Source: Opitutus sp. GAS368 (GTDB lineage Bacteria; Verrucomicrobiota; Verrucomicrobiia; Opitutales; Opitutaceae). From it: a stretch of DNA of 62,965 nt. The notes beneath the pieces are model-generated. The model saw only the letters and a program-made list of their open reading frames with translations, was not told where the DNA came from and made no database searches. The stretch covers positions 1 through 62,965 of the forward strand of contig CAMDOF010000024.1 of the NCBI GenBank assembly GCA_945903465.1. Direction: 5' to 3'. The translations under genes were made by a program, and so were the position numbers. How positions within the stretch are numbered: position 1 is the stretch's first letter; each line of letters starts with the position of its first letter. Positions 1 to 12,200 of this stretch are shown piece by piece.

Positions 1-1
1 C

Positions 2-136
2 TCGCTTACGGCCTTTGCCGGGGCGGCAGACGTGGACATCTGCTTGGCAGCCGGCGCCAGCGATTATCTGGCCAAGCCCCTCGATTTCTCGGAATTGGGC
101 CGGAAAATCGCCCATCACCTCTCTGCGCGGCTTTGA
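2..136 (+). CDS. Response regulator receiver domain, C-terminal end (partial)
   Basis: The window opens inside an open frame that ends in TGA at 134..136. The 44 visible residues match the last third of a CheY-like receiver domain: a switch Thr in 'SLTAF', then 'AGASDYLAKPLDFSEL' with the conserved Lys-Pro pair before the last helix. The protein stops just after that helix, so the receiver is its C-terminal domain. Either it is a stand-alone receiver or the C-terminal receiver of a hybrid kinase. The phospho-acceptor Asp and any upstream domain lie outside the window. Confidence 0.75.
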   Translation, partial: SLTAFAGAADVDICLAAGASDYLAKPLDFSELGRKIAHHLSARL

Positions 137-314
137 GCGCGCCGTGGATTAAAAGGGCGTGCGCAGGCTTGGACGATGGAGCTTAGCGCGGCTTCCGAGT
201 ATATCGTGGCCTCCGAGTCGCCGGCGGCGCGCTTGAGGTGGGCGCGGGCGAGGAGTCGCCCGAACTCGTCAACGAAGCGAAGGAGATCGTCTCGGCGAGA
301 GGCGAACAGCAGTT

Positions 315-344
315 AAAAAAAGGCGGGGTGGTCGAAACCCCGCC
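315..344 (-). terminator. Rho-independent terminator of the molybdenum hydroxylase operon
   Basis: On the minus strand an 8-bp GC stem (plus-strand arms 322..329 and 337..344, ggcggggt / accccgcc) with a 7-nt loop is followed directly by seven U residues (A run at 315..321). It lies about 27 bp beyond the stop codon of the 371..2614 gene, the expected position for termination of that operon. Confidence 0.85.
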
Positions 345-370
345 CGCGAGCGATGAGATCGGCGAGCGGT

Positions 371-2614
371 TTATGACCAGCGCAGATCGGTTCGCGTGAG
401 CGGCATCTGGCGGACGCGTTTGCCAGTGGCGGCAAAGATGGCGTTGCAGATGGCTGGGGCGACGGGAGGTAAAGCCGGCTCGCCGAGACCCGTGGTGGGA
501 TTGTTGGTTTTTAGGAAGTGCGTCTCGATTTTGGCGGGAGCGTCAGTGATCCGGATGAGCGGGTAGTCGTTGAAGTTGCTCTGCACGACGCGACCCCGCT
601 CGATGGTGAGCTCTTGAGAGAGGAGGACGCCGAGCCCGTCGATGACGGAACCCTCCACTTGGTTTTCGGCGCCGCTTAGATTGACGACCTGAGCTCCGAT
701 ATCGACGCCGGTGATGAAGCGGTCGACTTTGAGTTGACCGTCGCGGGTTACGGTGACCTCGGCGACTTGCGCGAAATAGCCGCGATGGCTGAAGTGGAAG
801 GCGATGCCGGCGCCGGAGCCCTTGGGGAATTTCTTTTTACCCCAGCCGGCTTTTTCGGCGACGAATTTGAGGACATTGCGCATGCGGAGGACGCTGTAGC
901 CGCCGCCGGCTTTGCCCTTGGCGGCGCCGGCACCGCCGCCACCGGCAGGCATTTCATCTTTATCGCCCAACAGCTCAAGGCGAAGAGCCAAGGGATCGCG
1001 ACCGCCGGCGTGAGCCAGTTCGTCGATGAAGCTGTGCATGACCCAAGCAAAGACGCAACTGCCCGGCGCGCGCCAAGGGCCCATGGGCCAGCCGGTTTCG
1101 AACATGGTTTGTTCCGCTTGGTAGTTCGCGATCCAGCGACCGGGGAATTCGTCGCCGCTGAGGGTGCCGCCGCTGCCAGGGCTACCGCCCTCGCCGAAGG
1201 TGAAGAAATGGTTTTTCCAGGCGACGACTTTACCCTGCGCGTCGACGCCGCCCTTGAGAAAGTGGAGGCCGCCTGGGCGGTAGTGGTCGTGGCGCAGGTC
1301 ATCTTCGCGGGACCAGGTGAGCTTAACCGGCGCGTTCACCTTGTGAGCGATGGCCGCGGCCTCAATCAGGTAGTCGGCGCTGATCCGGCGCCCGAAGCCG
1401 CCGCCCGCACGAGTGATGTGCAGCTTGATATTCTCGGCGGGAATGCCGAGGACGCGGGTGACCATGGCAGCCCCCGCACTCGGGATTTGGGTCGGCGACC
1501 AGAGCTCCATGACGCCGTCTTTCCAGTGGGCCGTGGTATTTTGGGGCTCGAGATTGGCGTGGGAAATAAAGGGATACAGATATTCGGCCTGCACGGTTTT
1601 GGCGGCGCCGGCGAGGGCGGCGTCAGGGTCCCCGTCTTTGCGAAGCATTTTTCCGCCGGGTTGGGTGGCCTGCTGCTTGGCCTGAGTCACGAAGGTTTCC
1701 CAGCTCTCGTTGGCGACCTTGCCCTCGTCCCAAGTCACCTTGAGTTGTTTGCGTGCGCTGAACGCGGCCCAGGTGGAATCGGCGATAATCGCGATGCCCG
1801 GTACGAGCTCCTTGACCTTGCCGCTACCGGCGAGGATGAACGCATCCTTGACCCCGGGGAGCGTTTTAATTTGATCGAGATTGGCGGAGACGACTTTGCC
1901 GCCGAAAGCGGGACATTTTTCATAGACCGCGTAAAGCATTCCCGGCAGCTTGACATCGATACCGAAGAGCGGTTGGCCGGTGACAATTTTGGGGCTGTCG
2001 AATTGGGCGATCCGTTTACCGAGCAGGCTAAAATCCTTGGCATCCTTGAGCACGACCGCCTCTTTGGCTGGCACCGGGAGGGTGGCCGCCTTGGCGGCGA
2101 GCTGGCCGTAGGTCAGCACTTTGCCGGAAGAATGGGTGACGGTTGCTTTGATGGCGCGGCACTCGGTGGCAGGCACGCCCCAAGTTTGCGCGGCGGCGGT
2201 GACCAGCATCGTGCGCACGGTGGCGCCAACGAGGTGAAAGTTATCGTAGTTGCTCGGGGTGGACTGGCTACCGCCCGCGCCTTGGTTGCCGTATTTCTTC
2301 TCGTCGAAATCGCCCTGCTCGATGGTAATTTCCTGCCAAGGAACCTCGAGTTGCTCTGCGATAATCATGGGGAGCGACGTCTTGACGCCTTGGCCCATCT
2401 CGGGTTGTTTCGAGACGATCGTGACGTTGCCCTTCGGAGAAATTCGCACGAAGGCATTGGGGGCAAAATCGATGCTGCTAGCGTTGCTTTCCGCGGCATC
2501 AGCTGGTCCGGCCGAGCGGATGTAAAAGGCCAACGCGAAACCGCCGCCGGCGAGTCCGGTGAGCTTGAGAAATTCGCGCCGGTTGACAGGTGCAGAGAGG
2601 GTTGGGTGGTTCAT
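371..2614 (-). CDS. Molybdopterin-binding subunit of a xanthine dehydrogenase-family (IorB-like) oxidoreductase, Tat-exported
   Basis: This is the large catalytic subunit of a molybdenum hydroxylase, a family that oxidises aldehydes or N-heterocycles with water as oxygen source. The 747 residues begin with a twin-arginine signal (RREFLK at 12-17, then a hydrophobic stretch ending near ADA at 40), so it is exported folded. Family motifs include PEMGQGV (71-77), GGGFGRR near residue 400, and GEPALPP near 711 with the Glu expected to be the catalytic base. The length and the separate small [2Fe-2S] partner fit the isoquinoline 1-oxidoreductase/aldehyde dehydrogenase IorAB group. Its start codon overlaps the stop of the partner gene by 4 bp (ATGA), so the two are translationally coupled. 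No FAD subunit is present, which suggests electrons pass to a cytochrome. The substrate cannot be read from the sequence. Confidence 0.88.
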   Translation of the reverse strand: MNHPTLSAPVNRREFLKLTGLAGGGFALAFYIRSAGPADAAESNASSIDFAPNAFVRISPKGNVTIVSKQPEMGQGVKTSLPMIIAEQLEVPWQEITIEQGDFDEKKYGNQGAGGSQSTPSNYDNFHLVGATVRTMLVTAAAQTWGVPATECRAIKATVTHSSGKVLTYGQLAAKAATLPVPAKEAVVLKDAKDFSLLGKRIAQFDSPKIVTGQPLFGIDVKLPGMLYAVYEKCPAFGGKVVSANLDQIKTLPGVKDAFILAGSGKVKELVPGIAIIADSTWAAFSARKQLKVTWDEGKVANESWETFVTQAKQQATQPGGKMLRKDGDPDAALAGAAKTVQAEYLYPFISHANLEPQNTTAHWKDGVMELWSPTQIPSAGAAMVTRVLGIPAENIKLHITRAGGGFGRRISADYLIEAAAIAHKVNAPVKLTWSREDDLRHDHYRPGGLHFLKGGVDAQGKVVAWKNHFFTFGEGGSPGSGGTLSGDEFPGRWIANYQAEQTMFETGWPMGPWRAPGSCVFAWVMHSFIDELAHAGGRDPLALRLELLGDKDEMPAGGGGAGAAKGKAGGGYSVLRMRNVLKFVAEKAGWGKKKFPKGSGAGIAFHFSHRGYFAQVAEVTVTRDGQLKVDRFITGVDIGAQVVNLSGAENQVEGSVIDGLGVLLSQELTIERGRVVQSNFNDYPLIRITDAPAKIETHFLKTNNPTTGLGEPALPPVAPAICNAIFAATGKRVRQMPLTRTDLRWS

Positions 2615-3096
2615 CGGGCGGCCTCCTGACTACCGGCGGAAATCGCGGCGGCTCGTTTGATGCCCTGGCGGATGCGCATGTAGGTTGCGCAGCGGCAGAG
2701 ATTCCCCGCCATGGCGCCGTCGATGTCATCGTCGTTGGGCTTGGGGTTGTCTTTGAGGAGCGCGGCCGCCGTCATAATTTGCCCTGCTTGGCAGTATCCG
2801 CACTGGGCGACGTCGAGTTCACACCACGCTTGCTGGAGGGGATGAAGGTGTTTCGCGTCGGTGGCGAGACCCTCAATCGTGGTAATTTTCATTCGACCAA
2901 CGGTGGAGACTGGTGTCATGCAGGCGCGCGTGGGGACGCCATTGAGATGGATCGTACAAGCCCCGCATTGGCCCACGCCGCAACCGTACTTAGTTCCGAC
3001 GAGTTCGAGTTGATCGCGGAGCACCCACAGCATGGGGGTCTCTGGGGCGGCGTCCACGCTACGGGACTGGCCGTTGACGTTGAGGGTGTATTTCAT
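2611..3096 (-). CDS. (2Fe-2S)-binding subunit of xanthine dehydrogenase-family oxidoreductase (IorA-like)
   Basis: This small electron-transfer subunit (161 aa) partners the molybdopterin subunit encoded directly downstream. The N-terminal plant-type ferredoxin fold has Cys39, Cys44, Cys47 (CGVGQCGAC) and Cys59. The C-terminal helical [2Fe-2S] domain has Cys99/Cys102 (QCGYC) and Cys134/Cys136 (LCRC). All eight cluster ligands are present and the length is normal for the family. It has no signal peptide, so it is presumably co-exported with the Tat-targeted large subunit, as in related complexes (inference). It is the first gene of a two-gene operon and ends in a 4-bp overlap with the next start. 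Confidence 0.93.
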   Translation of the reverse strand: MKYTLNVNGQSRSVDAAPETPMLWVLRDQLELVGTKYGCGVGQCGACTIHLNGVPTRACMTPVSTVGRMKITTIEGLATDAKHLHPLQQAWCELDVAQCGYCQAGQIMTAAALLKDNPKPNDDDIDGAMAGNLCRCATYMRIRQGIKRAAAISAGSQEAAR

Positions 3097-3515
3097 AGAT
3101 TGAAAGTGTCGTGCCGAGCGGTTGAGAGGGAGGCCGCAGTTGTAAGCGAAGAAAGCTTACCGCCTTGGGCAAATCGCCTTTCGGAGACTGCGGGAAAGGT
3201 GGCGGCTGATTTAGAGGTGTTTGTAATATGTTCACGCGAGTTTGTTTTTTTCAACCGCGATATTAACTCTTTCATGAGTTTTTTATGAACGAGCGGTCGC
3301 GAGCGGTTGAGGGGAAAGGTGGGCGGTCGCGCGGGCTGGCTGATTTATTCGGGGAGCGTGCGGGGCGGTGATTCGCGGTGGGGCGGCGTGGGACTTGGGT
3401 CGGTGGAATTATGGCGAACGAGCAAGGCGACCGGTGCAGAAAAAATCCTGAGCGGGGCCTGGGCGGTTCTGCGCATTTGTCTGGCGACGGGGCGGTTTCC
3501 CGCAAACGTAGCGGG
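3097..3515. other. Divergent intergenic region between the molybdenum hydroxylase operon and rlmI
   Basis: About 420 bp without a convincing gene. It contains an AT-rich patch (3215..3290) with the only promoter-like elements seen here, and a small inverted repeat (ttcat / atgaa arms at 3271..3275 and 3285..3289). A plus-strand open frame extends upstream of the rlmI start to 3378, but its residues do not match the family and I treat it as leader. Confidence 0.5.
3225..3254 (-). promoter_or_regulatory. Candidate sigma-70 promoter for the molybdenum hydroxylase operon
   Basis: On the minus strand a TTGAAA box (plus 3249..3254) is followed after 18 bp by CATATT (plus 3225..3230). These match five of six and four of six consensus positions. 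The leader to the start at 3096 would be about 120 nt. Promoters of this phylum are poorly characterised, so this is a pattern match only. Confidence 0.3.
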
Positions 3516-4688
3516 GTGTCTGTTCAACCTTCTCTCAAGCTCCGAGCCAATGCGCGTCCACGTGCGCTTAACGGGCACCCGTGGGTGTTTGCCAACGAAG
3601 TCGAGTCGCTGCTGCCGACGGAATCCGATGGCGAGGTGGTTGAGTGCCGCGATCGGACGGGGCGGCTGATTGGTTCCGGGATCTACAATTCGCGGTCGCA
3701 GATCGTCTGGCGCCGCCTGAGCCGCGATCGGGTTACGCTTGATGCCGCGTACATTCGTACAGCGATCGAGCGGGCGGTGGCACGGCGCTCGCCAGAAAAC
3801 GCCCGCCGGCTTGTCTGGAGCGAATCCGACGATCTGCCGGGGGTGGTGGTGGATCAATTTGGGGACACGTTGGTGGTGCAGGTGCAGACGCTGGCGATGG
3901 CTAAGCGGCAGGCGTTGTTGGGGGAGGTCCTCGCTGAAGTGGTCAAACCGGCCGAGATTATTTTTCGAAATGACGGGTCGATTCGGCGCTTGGAAGGTCT
4001 GCCCTTGGAGGTCTCCTCGCGGTCTGGACAGGCTTGGGAGCCTCGCTGGGTGAGCATCGAAGGGTTTGACTATTGGCTTGATCTGCAAGGCGGGCAGAAA
4101 ACGGGGTTTTATTTGGATCAGCGTTTTCAACATTCGGCGGTGGCGAAGTACTGTCGCGGCGGTCGGGTCCTTGATGCGTTTTGCAACCAAGGATCGTTTG
4201 CTTTACACGCGGCGCGGGCGGGCGCCGTCGCGGTTCTTGGTCTGGACAGTGCGGAGGATGCGATTGCGGCAGCACGCAAGAATGCGGCGCATAACGGGGT
4301 GTCCGGATGTACGGAGTTTTCCGGGGTAAATGTTTTCGACTGGTTCAATTCGCCCGACCGCAACGCTGACCCTCTTTGGAATGTGATCGTGCTGGATCCG
4401 CCGCCTTTTGCTAAGTCGAAGAGTGCCCTGGAGGGGGCCTTGCGGGGCTACAAGGAAATTAATTTGCGCGCGGTCAAGCGGTTGGTGCCTGGCGGCGTCT
4501 TGGCGACCTATACTTGTTCGCACCATATGCAGGATGCAGAATTACGGGGAGTTTTGGCGGAAGTTTCCGCTGATGCTCGTCGTCGCTTGCGCGTCCTTGA
4601 ATGGGCGCACCAGCCAGCGGATCATCCGGTACTGGCGGCGATGTCGGAAAGCGAATATCTGCGCGGCTACATTATCCGTGCGGAATGA
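3516..4688 (+). CDS. rlmI: Class I SAM-dependent rRNA methyltransferase, RlmI family (23S rRNA m5C1962)
   Basis: The RlmI family methylates a cytosine of 23S rRNA in the cytoplasm. I chose the GTG at 3516 because it gives 390 residues and an N-terminus (MSVQPSLKLRANARPRAL) that lines up with the family start before 'HPWVFANEVE'. The longer in-frame extension to 3378 adds unrelated residues. The PUA-like domain covers about 1-75. The linker motif QKTGFYLDQR is at 194-203, the SAM-binding segment VLDAFCNQGSFALHA at 218-232, and the catalytic DPPPFAK at 294-300. 'TCSHHM' (333-338) and 'SEYLRGYI' at the C-terminus are also typical. It stands alone on the plus strand, with no obvious operon partner. 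Confidence 0.88.
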   Translation: MSVQPSLKLRANARPRALNGHPWVFANEVESLLPTESDGEVVECRDRTGRLIGSGIYNSRSQIVWRRLSRDRVTLDAAYIRTAIERAVARRSPENARRLVWSESDDLPGVVVDQFGDTLVVQVQTLAMAKRQALLGEVLAEVVKPAEIIFRNDGSIRRLEGLPLEVSSRSGQAWEPRWVSIEGFDYWLDLQGGQKTGFYLDQRFQHSAVAKYCRGGRVLDAFCNQGSFALHAARAGAVAVLGLDSAEDAIAAARKNAAHNGVSGCTEFSGVNVFDWFNSPDRNADPLWNVIVLDPPPFAKSKSALEGALRGYKEINLRAVKRLVPGGVLATYTCSHHMQDAELRGVLAEVSADARRRLRVLEWAHQPADHPVLAAMSESEYLRGYIIRAE

Positions 4689-4749
4689 TCTGACAGAAGG
4701 TGAACCGTGCCTCTGCGCCGAGCGGGGGTTCAGGCGCTGAGCGAAGGTT

Positions 4750-4773
4750 GATTTTGCAAGTGATTTTGCAAGT
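4750..4773. repeat. 12-bp perfect tandem duplication
   Basis: gattttgcaagt occurs twice head to tail (4750..4761, 4762..4773) in the leader before the response regulator at 4816. It is probably a recent slippage duplication, and no function is visible. Confidence 0.8.
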
Positions 4774-4815
4774 GCGAGCTTGCGTGAACGTGACGCGGCC
4801 CCTCAAAGTATTATT

Positions 4816-5223
4816 ATGTCTCGTCCTACTAACGCCCTGATCGTCGACGATGAGCCGCATGTGCGTGTTTTCATCCGCTTGCTTTTGAAGGAGGTCGGCA
4901 TTGAGAAAACGTGGGAGGCCTCGAATGGGGTTGAGGCGATTACGATCATCCAAGAGCACTGGCCAGAGTTGGTCATGCTCGATGTTAATCTTCCGGTGAT
5001 GAGTGGTATGGACGTGCTGAGAGAGATTCACTCGGCGGCACCGGAGGTTCCCGTGGTGATCGTCTCCTCGAGGACCGGGATGAACACGGTGAACGAGACG
5101 GCGCAACTGGGCGCGGTGGCTTATCTTCTGAAGCACAGCCCCAAAGACGTCGCCTTGAAGACGCTGCGGGGTGCGCTCGACACGATTGAACGGGGAGGGC
5201 ATCTCCCGGCAGCGGGCGAGTAG
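4816..5223 (+). CDS. Receiver-only response regulator (CheY-like)
   Basis: A single phospho-receiver domain of 135 residues with no output domain. The acidic pair is Asp11/Asp12, the phospho-acceptor is Asp56 (MLDVNLP), the switch hydroxyl is Ser84 or Ser85 (VIVSS) and the conserved Lys is Lys106. The usual Lys-Pro is replaced by Lys-His-Ser-Pro. I chose the ATG at 4816 because the family motif ALIVDDE follows directly. A longer frame from 4780 only adds non-conserved residues. No kinase is adjacent, so the partner is encoded elsewhere. It would act as a cytoplasmic phospho-relay or protein-binding switch. Confidence 0.85.
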   Translation: MSRPTNALIVDDEPHVRVFIRLLLKEVGIEKTWEASNGVEAITIIQEHWPELVMLDVNLPVMSGMDVLREIHSAAPEVPVVIVSSRTGMNTVNETAQLGAVAYLLKHSPKDVALKTLRGALDTIERGGHLPAAGE

Positions 5224-5228
5224 ACAAA

Positions 5229-5253
5229 CTCGGGCGTCCCGAGGGCGTCCTCG
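5229..5253 (+). terminator. Possible hairpin terminator after the response regulator
   Basis: Two alternative hairpins overlap just past the stop: ctcggg/cccgag (5229..5243) and cgagg/cctcg (5240..5253), followed by gctttag with only a short T stretch. They share bases, so only one can form at a time. Weak as an intrinsic terminator. Confidence 0.3.
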
Positions 5254-5381
5254 GCTTTAGGTTGTTGAAAGCGTCTGGAGCAGTGGGTGCGGAAATCCGA
5301 CCGGATCGAATTAAGACGGCGTGGCGACCATCAGGGCTTGGTTAAGACTGCGAGGTAAGCCCGAGAGGTCGCGAGCGCGGG

Positions 5382-6044
5382 CTAGCGGAGCGTTTTGTCG
5401 AGTTCCCGCCGCATGGTGCGCAACGCTTGGAGCTGTTTTTGAAGGTCCTCTTTCTCCTGTTTTGATTTTGCTTGGGCGATCGCCGTCATGAGGTCTTTTT
5501 CCGCCTCCATTAATTCGATTCTTTCGCTGGCGACGCGTTTTCTAAATTGAGCCGAGTCGCCCCCGAAGACGGCGAGAGGTCTCGCGATTTTTGAGTCATT
5601 CAAGGCGAGATCGACTTCGCTGGCTTTGAGGTTTTTTTTCTCTCGAGCGATCGCCTCGTCTTGTTGCGCGAGTTGTTGGTCGAGGACCGTAATCCGCCCT
5701 TTCTTCACCTCGACTTTAGGTAAAAGGGTGGCGGGGATATCGGCCGGATTATTTTTGGGGGAATTTTCGTTTGTGGTGGCAGAGACCGGCGGGAGGGTGG
5801 AGTCCGTGGGAGTGGCGGTCGTTGCTGAAGGGGTGGACGGAGCGTTGAGGGTGGTGGCCGCCTTCTCAGGTTTTGGCGAAGCGGCGGGAGTGCCGGGGGC
5901 GTTTTTTTTCTTGGAGTCTTCTGCGATGCGCGCACGCAGGATTTCTTTCATGCTGGTTTTTGGGGCAATCTCCTCATCGGCGGCGCGCGCTCTCGAGGTT
6001 GCGGCGATCAGGTTGAGCACAAGGAGGAAAACGCGGGTGAGCAT
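5382..6044 (-). CDS. Secreted or periplasmic protein of unknown function with a helical C-terminus
   Basis: 220 residues, not recognised. The N-terminus is a signal peptide (hydrophobic core at about 5-16, likely cleavage after the RARA near residue 21). Residues of about 45-110 are low-complexity and rich in Pro, Thr and Ala, as in a flexible periplasmic linker. Residues 115-220 are rich in Glu, Lys, Gln and Leu with heptad-like spacing, which suggests a coiled coil. It lies downstream of enolase on the same strand, but a strong terminator separates them, so it is probably its own unit. A structural cell-envelope role is possible but not shown. Confidence 0.6.
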   Translation of the reverse strand: MLTRVFLLVLNLIAATSRARAADEEIAPKTSMKEILRARIAEDSKKKNAPGTPAASPKPEKAATTLNAPSTPSATTATPTDSTLPPVSATTNENSPKNNPADIPATLLPKVEVKKGRITVLDQQLAQQDEAIAREKKNLKASEVDLALNDSKIARPLAVFGGDSAQFRKRVASERIELMEAEKDLMTAIAQAKSKQEKEDLQKQLQALRTMRRELDKTLR

Positions 6045-6092
6045 GGGTGCAGGGTAGGGAAGGCGGCTGGCGCAGTCGAGGCGTGAGAGCGC

Positions 6093-6121
6093 AAAAAAAG
6101 GCCGGTCGGAGGCGACCGGCC
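6093..6121 (-). terminator. Rho-independent terminator of enolase
   Basis: On the minus strand an 8-bp GC-rich stem (arms 6100..6107 ggccggtc and 6114..6121 gaccggcc, 6-nt loop) is followed by seven U residues (A run at 6093..6099). It sits about 35 bp after the enolase stop codon. Confidence 0.88.
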
Positions 6122-6155
6122 CTTGTCCCGACGGTGGCCGGAGTTGGCCGGCGAT

Positions 6156-8640
<2,485 letters not shown>

Positions 8641-8800
8641 CGAAGTGCAGGGATTGAAGTGGCTCGAGGGCGTGAGACCAAGCAAAACTAGTGAGTTAAG
8701 CCCCCGCGGTTTGGATTTCAGTTTGCCAAGCTCGTCTTGGGGAAATTACCCTTGCAGCGAAATGATACCGACCCGTGCGCCTAGCTCAGAGGGAACTGGA

Positions 8801-9211
8801 GTGAAAAAAGACGCGATTCTCTTGGTTGATGACGAGAAGTTGCTTTTGGAGGTCTACTCGGCGGCGCTCGCGCCCATCTTTGAAATTACCACGGCGTGCA
8901 CGGCGCGTGAGGCTGATTTTATTTTACAAAAAAAGACATTTAAGGTCGTCGTGGCGGACCATCTGATGCCTGGTGGCAACGGGATGAATTTTCTGGTGCG
9001 GGCCCGCGAAGAGTTCCCGCATATGCAGCGAATGCTGGTGACGGGCTTTATGAAGCCGGAAATGCTCCTCCGGAGCGTCAACGAAGCGGCCTTGTTTCGA
9101 TATTTGCTGAAACCTGTATCGATGGTTGAATTGATTAAGGTGGTGCAGGATGCGGTCAAAGCCCACGACCTCAGTCGCGGTGCCGCGATGGTGCAGGGCG
9201 AGAGGCGGTAG
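8801..9211 (+). CDS. Receiver-only response regulator
   Basis: A single receiver domain of 136 residues. The GTG at 8801 is chosen because gaggga lies 7 bp upstream and the protein then begins MKKDAILLVDDE, as receivers usually do. An ATG at 8762 is the alternative. Acidic pair Asp10/Asp11, phospho-acceptor Asp53 (VADHLMPGGNG), switch Thr81 (VTGF), and Lys104-Pro105. It resembles the receiver of the HD-GYP/RpfG type but lacks an output domain. It converges on the uvrA gene, and the two coding regions overlap by 41 bp at their 3' ends. No kinase is adjacent. Confidence 0.85.
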   Translation: MKKDAILLVDDEKLLLEVYSAALAPIFEITTACTAREADFILQKKTFKVVVADHLMPGGNGMNFLVRAREEFPHMQRMLVTGFMKPEMLLRSVNEAALFRYLLKPVSMVELIKVVQDAVKAHDLSRGAAMVQGERR

Positions 9212-12200
9212 GGAATTTTTGGAGTTTGGCTCGGAGGTACGGTGCGGTGGGGCTGGCCTTAACCTTGAGCAGACCCGCGAGAGGCCCTTGATAGACGAGC
9301 CGGCCCCCGTCGGGTCCGCCCACGGGACCGAGTTCGACGATATAGTCGGCTTCGAGGATGAGATCGAGATGGTGTTCAATCACGACGACCGTGTGGCCTT
9401 GCTCCACCAATGAATGGAGGACCTTGATGAGCCGCTCACAGTCGCTCAGGTGAAGGCCGATCGTTGGTTCTTCTAGTAAATAAAGATTGCGTGGGGGTTC
9501 CCCGCGGCGGCGCTCGCGGTAGGTGGCGAGCCCGGTGGAGAGTTCCGTGACCAGCTTTAAGCGCTGCGCTTCGCCGCCGGATAACGTGGGCGATGACTGC
9601 CCCAGCGTGAGGTAGCCGAGTCCGCAGTCCACCATGAGTTGACAGACTTGAGCCAGTTGGGAGTGAAAATCAAAAAACGTGGTAGCTTCCTCGAAGGTCA
9701 GCTTTAAGACGGCCCCGATGTTCTTCCCCTTCCAAGTGATGTCGGCGAGATCGCGACCGTAACGGTCGCCGCCGCAATCATCGCAGGGCAGGTAGGCATC
9801 AGGCATAAACGCCATTTCGAGCTTGATCCGACCGGCCCCGGTGCACGCGGCACAGCGTCCGCCGGTCGTGTTAAAGGAGAAACGAGAGGCGGTGAATCCG
9901 CGGATTTTTGCCTCGGGTAGTTCGGCGAAGAATTGCCGGATGCGATCGAAGATTCCAAGATAGGTGGCGGGGGTGGAGCGCGGGGTCTTCCCGATCGGAG
10001 ATTGATCGACTTCGATGACGGCTTTGAAGCCACCGGCGCCTGTGAGTTGAGTAAACGGGGTGAGCGCCGGCGTGCCGACAATTCCGAATTCGTCGGTCGT
10101 GAATTTCGTGACTTTCACGAATTCACGGCCGGTGAGTTGGGATTTCTTTTGAGAGATGGCGTAACCGACCGCGGGGTGGACGACGTCTCGGAACAGAGTA
10201 GATTTACCCGCTCCACTTGGTCCGGCGGCGATGATGAGCCGACCGAGAGGAAGGCGCAGATCGAAGCCTTGAAGGTTGCGAAAGGTGATCGCGCTGAGGG
10301 TGAGCCACTCCGCGTGGCGGGCGGTTGGCGGGATGGGGCGGTAGGCTCCGCGGAGGGGGTGAGCAAGGCCTTTCGCGAGAAAGTGTCCGGTGAGAGAGCG
10401 GGCGTTCGTCTTGATTTCTGCAGGGGTGCCGATCGCGAGCAGTTCTCCGCCGTGGATGCCCGCGCCGGGTCCGAGATCAATGATCTGATCGGCTTGCTCC
10501 ATCAACTCGTCATCATGTTCTACGACGAGGAGAGTGTTTCCTTTTGCGCGGAGGGTTTGCAGGGTGGCGATGAGGCGGTCGTTGTCGCGGGCGTGCAGTC
10601 CGATGCTCGGTTCATCGAGGACGTAAAGCACGCCGGAGAGATTAGAACCCAGCTGGGCCGCGAGCCGAATGCGTTGGGCTTCTCCGCCCGAGAGCGTTTC
10701 GGTCGGTCGGCTCATGGCGAGATAACCCAGGCCCACTTGATCGAGGAACTTGAGGCGCTCTTCGATCTGCGGTAAAATGTCTTGAACAATTAACCGGCCG
10801 CGCGCGTCCAGCTCGAGGGCGCGGAGATGCGCCAAAAGGCGGGAGGGTACGTTGCCTAATAGCTCGGGCAGAGCCATGGGGGCCTGCCGGTTTTTAAAGT
10901 GAAGTTTTACGGCGCGGCCAATCCGGTTGAGCCGGGCGCCAGCGCACTCGGGGCAGGCTTGGCCGGCGTCCGTCATGTCCTCAGCCGCATCCAGGCCGAA
11001 CTCGCGGAGGCGCGTGACCGATTCGTCATCACTATCGTCCGCGGGCACGAGCATCCACGGAAATACCCGCCCGTGACCGCGGCAGGTCGGGCACCAGCCG
11101 CGCGGTGAATTGAACGAAAAGTTTTTTGGATCGAGTTCGGGAAAGGACTCGCCGGTCTCGACGTCGGTGCGCGTGGTCGAAAACCACGATAAGATTTTGC
11201 CGTCAGGCGTGAGCAAAAAGCACGCGCCCCGGCCGAGGCGGAGGGCCGTCGCCAAGGCCGGTTCTGGGCGCGGCTCATGTTTGAGATCGGCCACGACGAC
11301 CTCGATGTCGTGTTCGCGGTAGCGGTCCAGTTTCTGAAAGGCATCGACGCGGCCGAGTTGGCCGTCGGCGCGCATCAGTTCGAAACCTTGGTCGGCGATC
11401 CAAGTGGCGATCGGTTGGTGGTGGCCCTTGCGGCCGCGAATGAGTGGAGCGCAGAGATAAAGATGTTTCGCTTTTTTTGCCAGAGGGCTGGTCGACAGCG
11501 CGCGGTTGAGCAGGGTCCGCAGCGCCGCCACCGAGAGTGGCATGACGGGTTTGCCCGTGTCGGGGTGGTGCTGCACGCCGAGTCGGGCGTAGAGCAGGCG
11601 CAGGTACTGGGCGACTTCGGTAATTGTCGCGACGGTCGATTTACGCGAACCGCGGGTGACCCGTTGTTCGATCGCCACGGTTGGGGGAATTCCCGTCAGA
11701 CGATCAACCGCGGGTCGGGGCAATTGCTCAACAAATTGCCGGGCGTAAGGGGACATCGACTCCATGAAGCGGCGCTGGCCCTCCGCAAAAATGATATCGA
11801 ACGCGAGGGTAGATTTTCCTGAACCAGAAACGCCGGTGACGACGTTGAGTTGGCGATGGGGAATCGTCAGCGAGATGTTCTTGAGATTATTTTCCCGAGC
11901 ACCGGCGATGCTGAGGCCGAGGGGTGCGGGGGTGGGGTTCAGCCGGGGCGCGGTCGCGTAGAGCGCGGCTGTTTCCGCGGCGAAGGCCAGCGGTACGAGG
12001 TGAGCGGTGCGCTCATCGAGCCCGAGGGCGGCGCGGAGAAACGGGGAGGTCGCGGTGGCGGCCGCAGCGACGACCTCGGGTGGACCGGCGGCGACAATCT
12101 GACCACCTTGGGCACCCGCCTCGGGGCCAATTTCGATGAGCCAGTCGGCGGATTTGAGGACGTCGAGGTTGTGCTCGATCACCACGACGCTATGGCCGTG

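Noticed and set aside
734..2629. 631-codon open frame on the plus strand opposite the molybdopterin subunit
   Set aside because: It mirrors the real minus-strand gene, has no family motifs, and is a typical high-GC antisense shadow.
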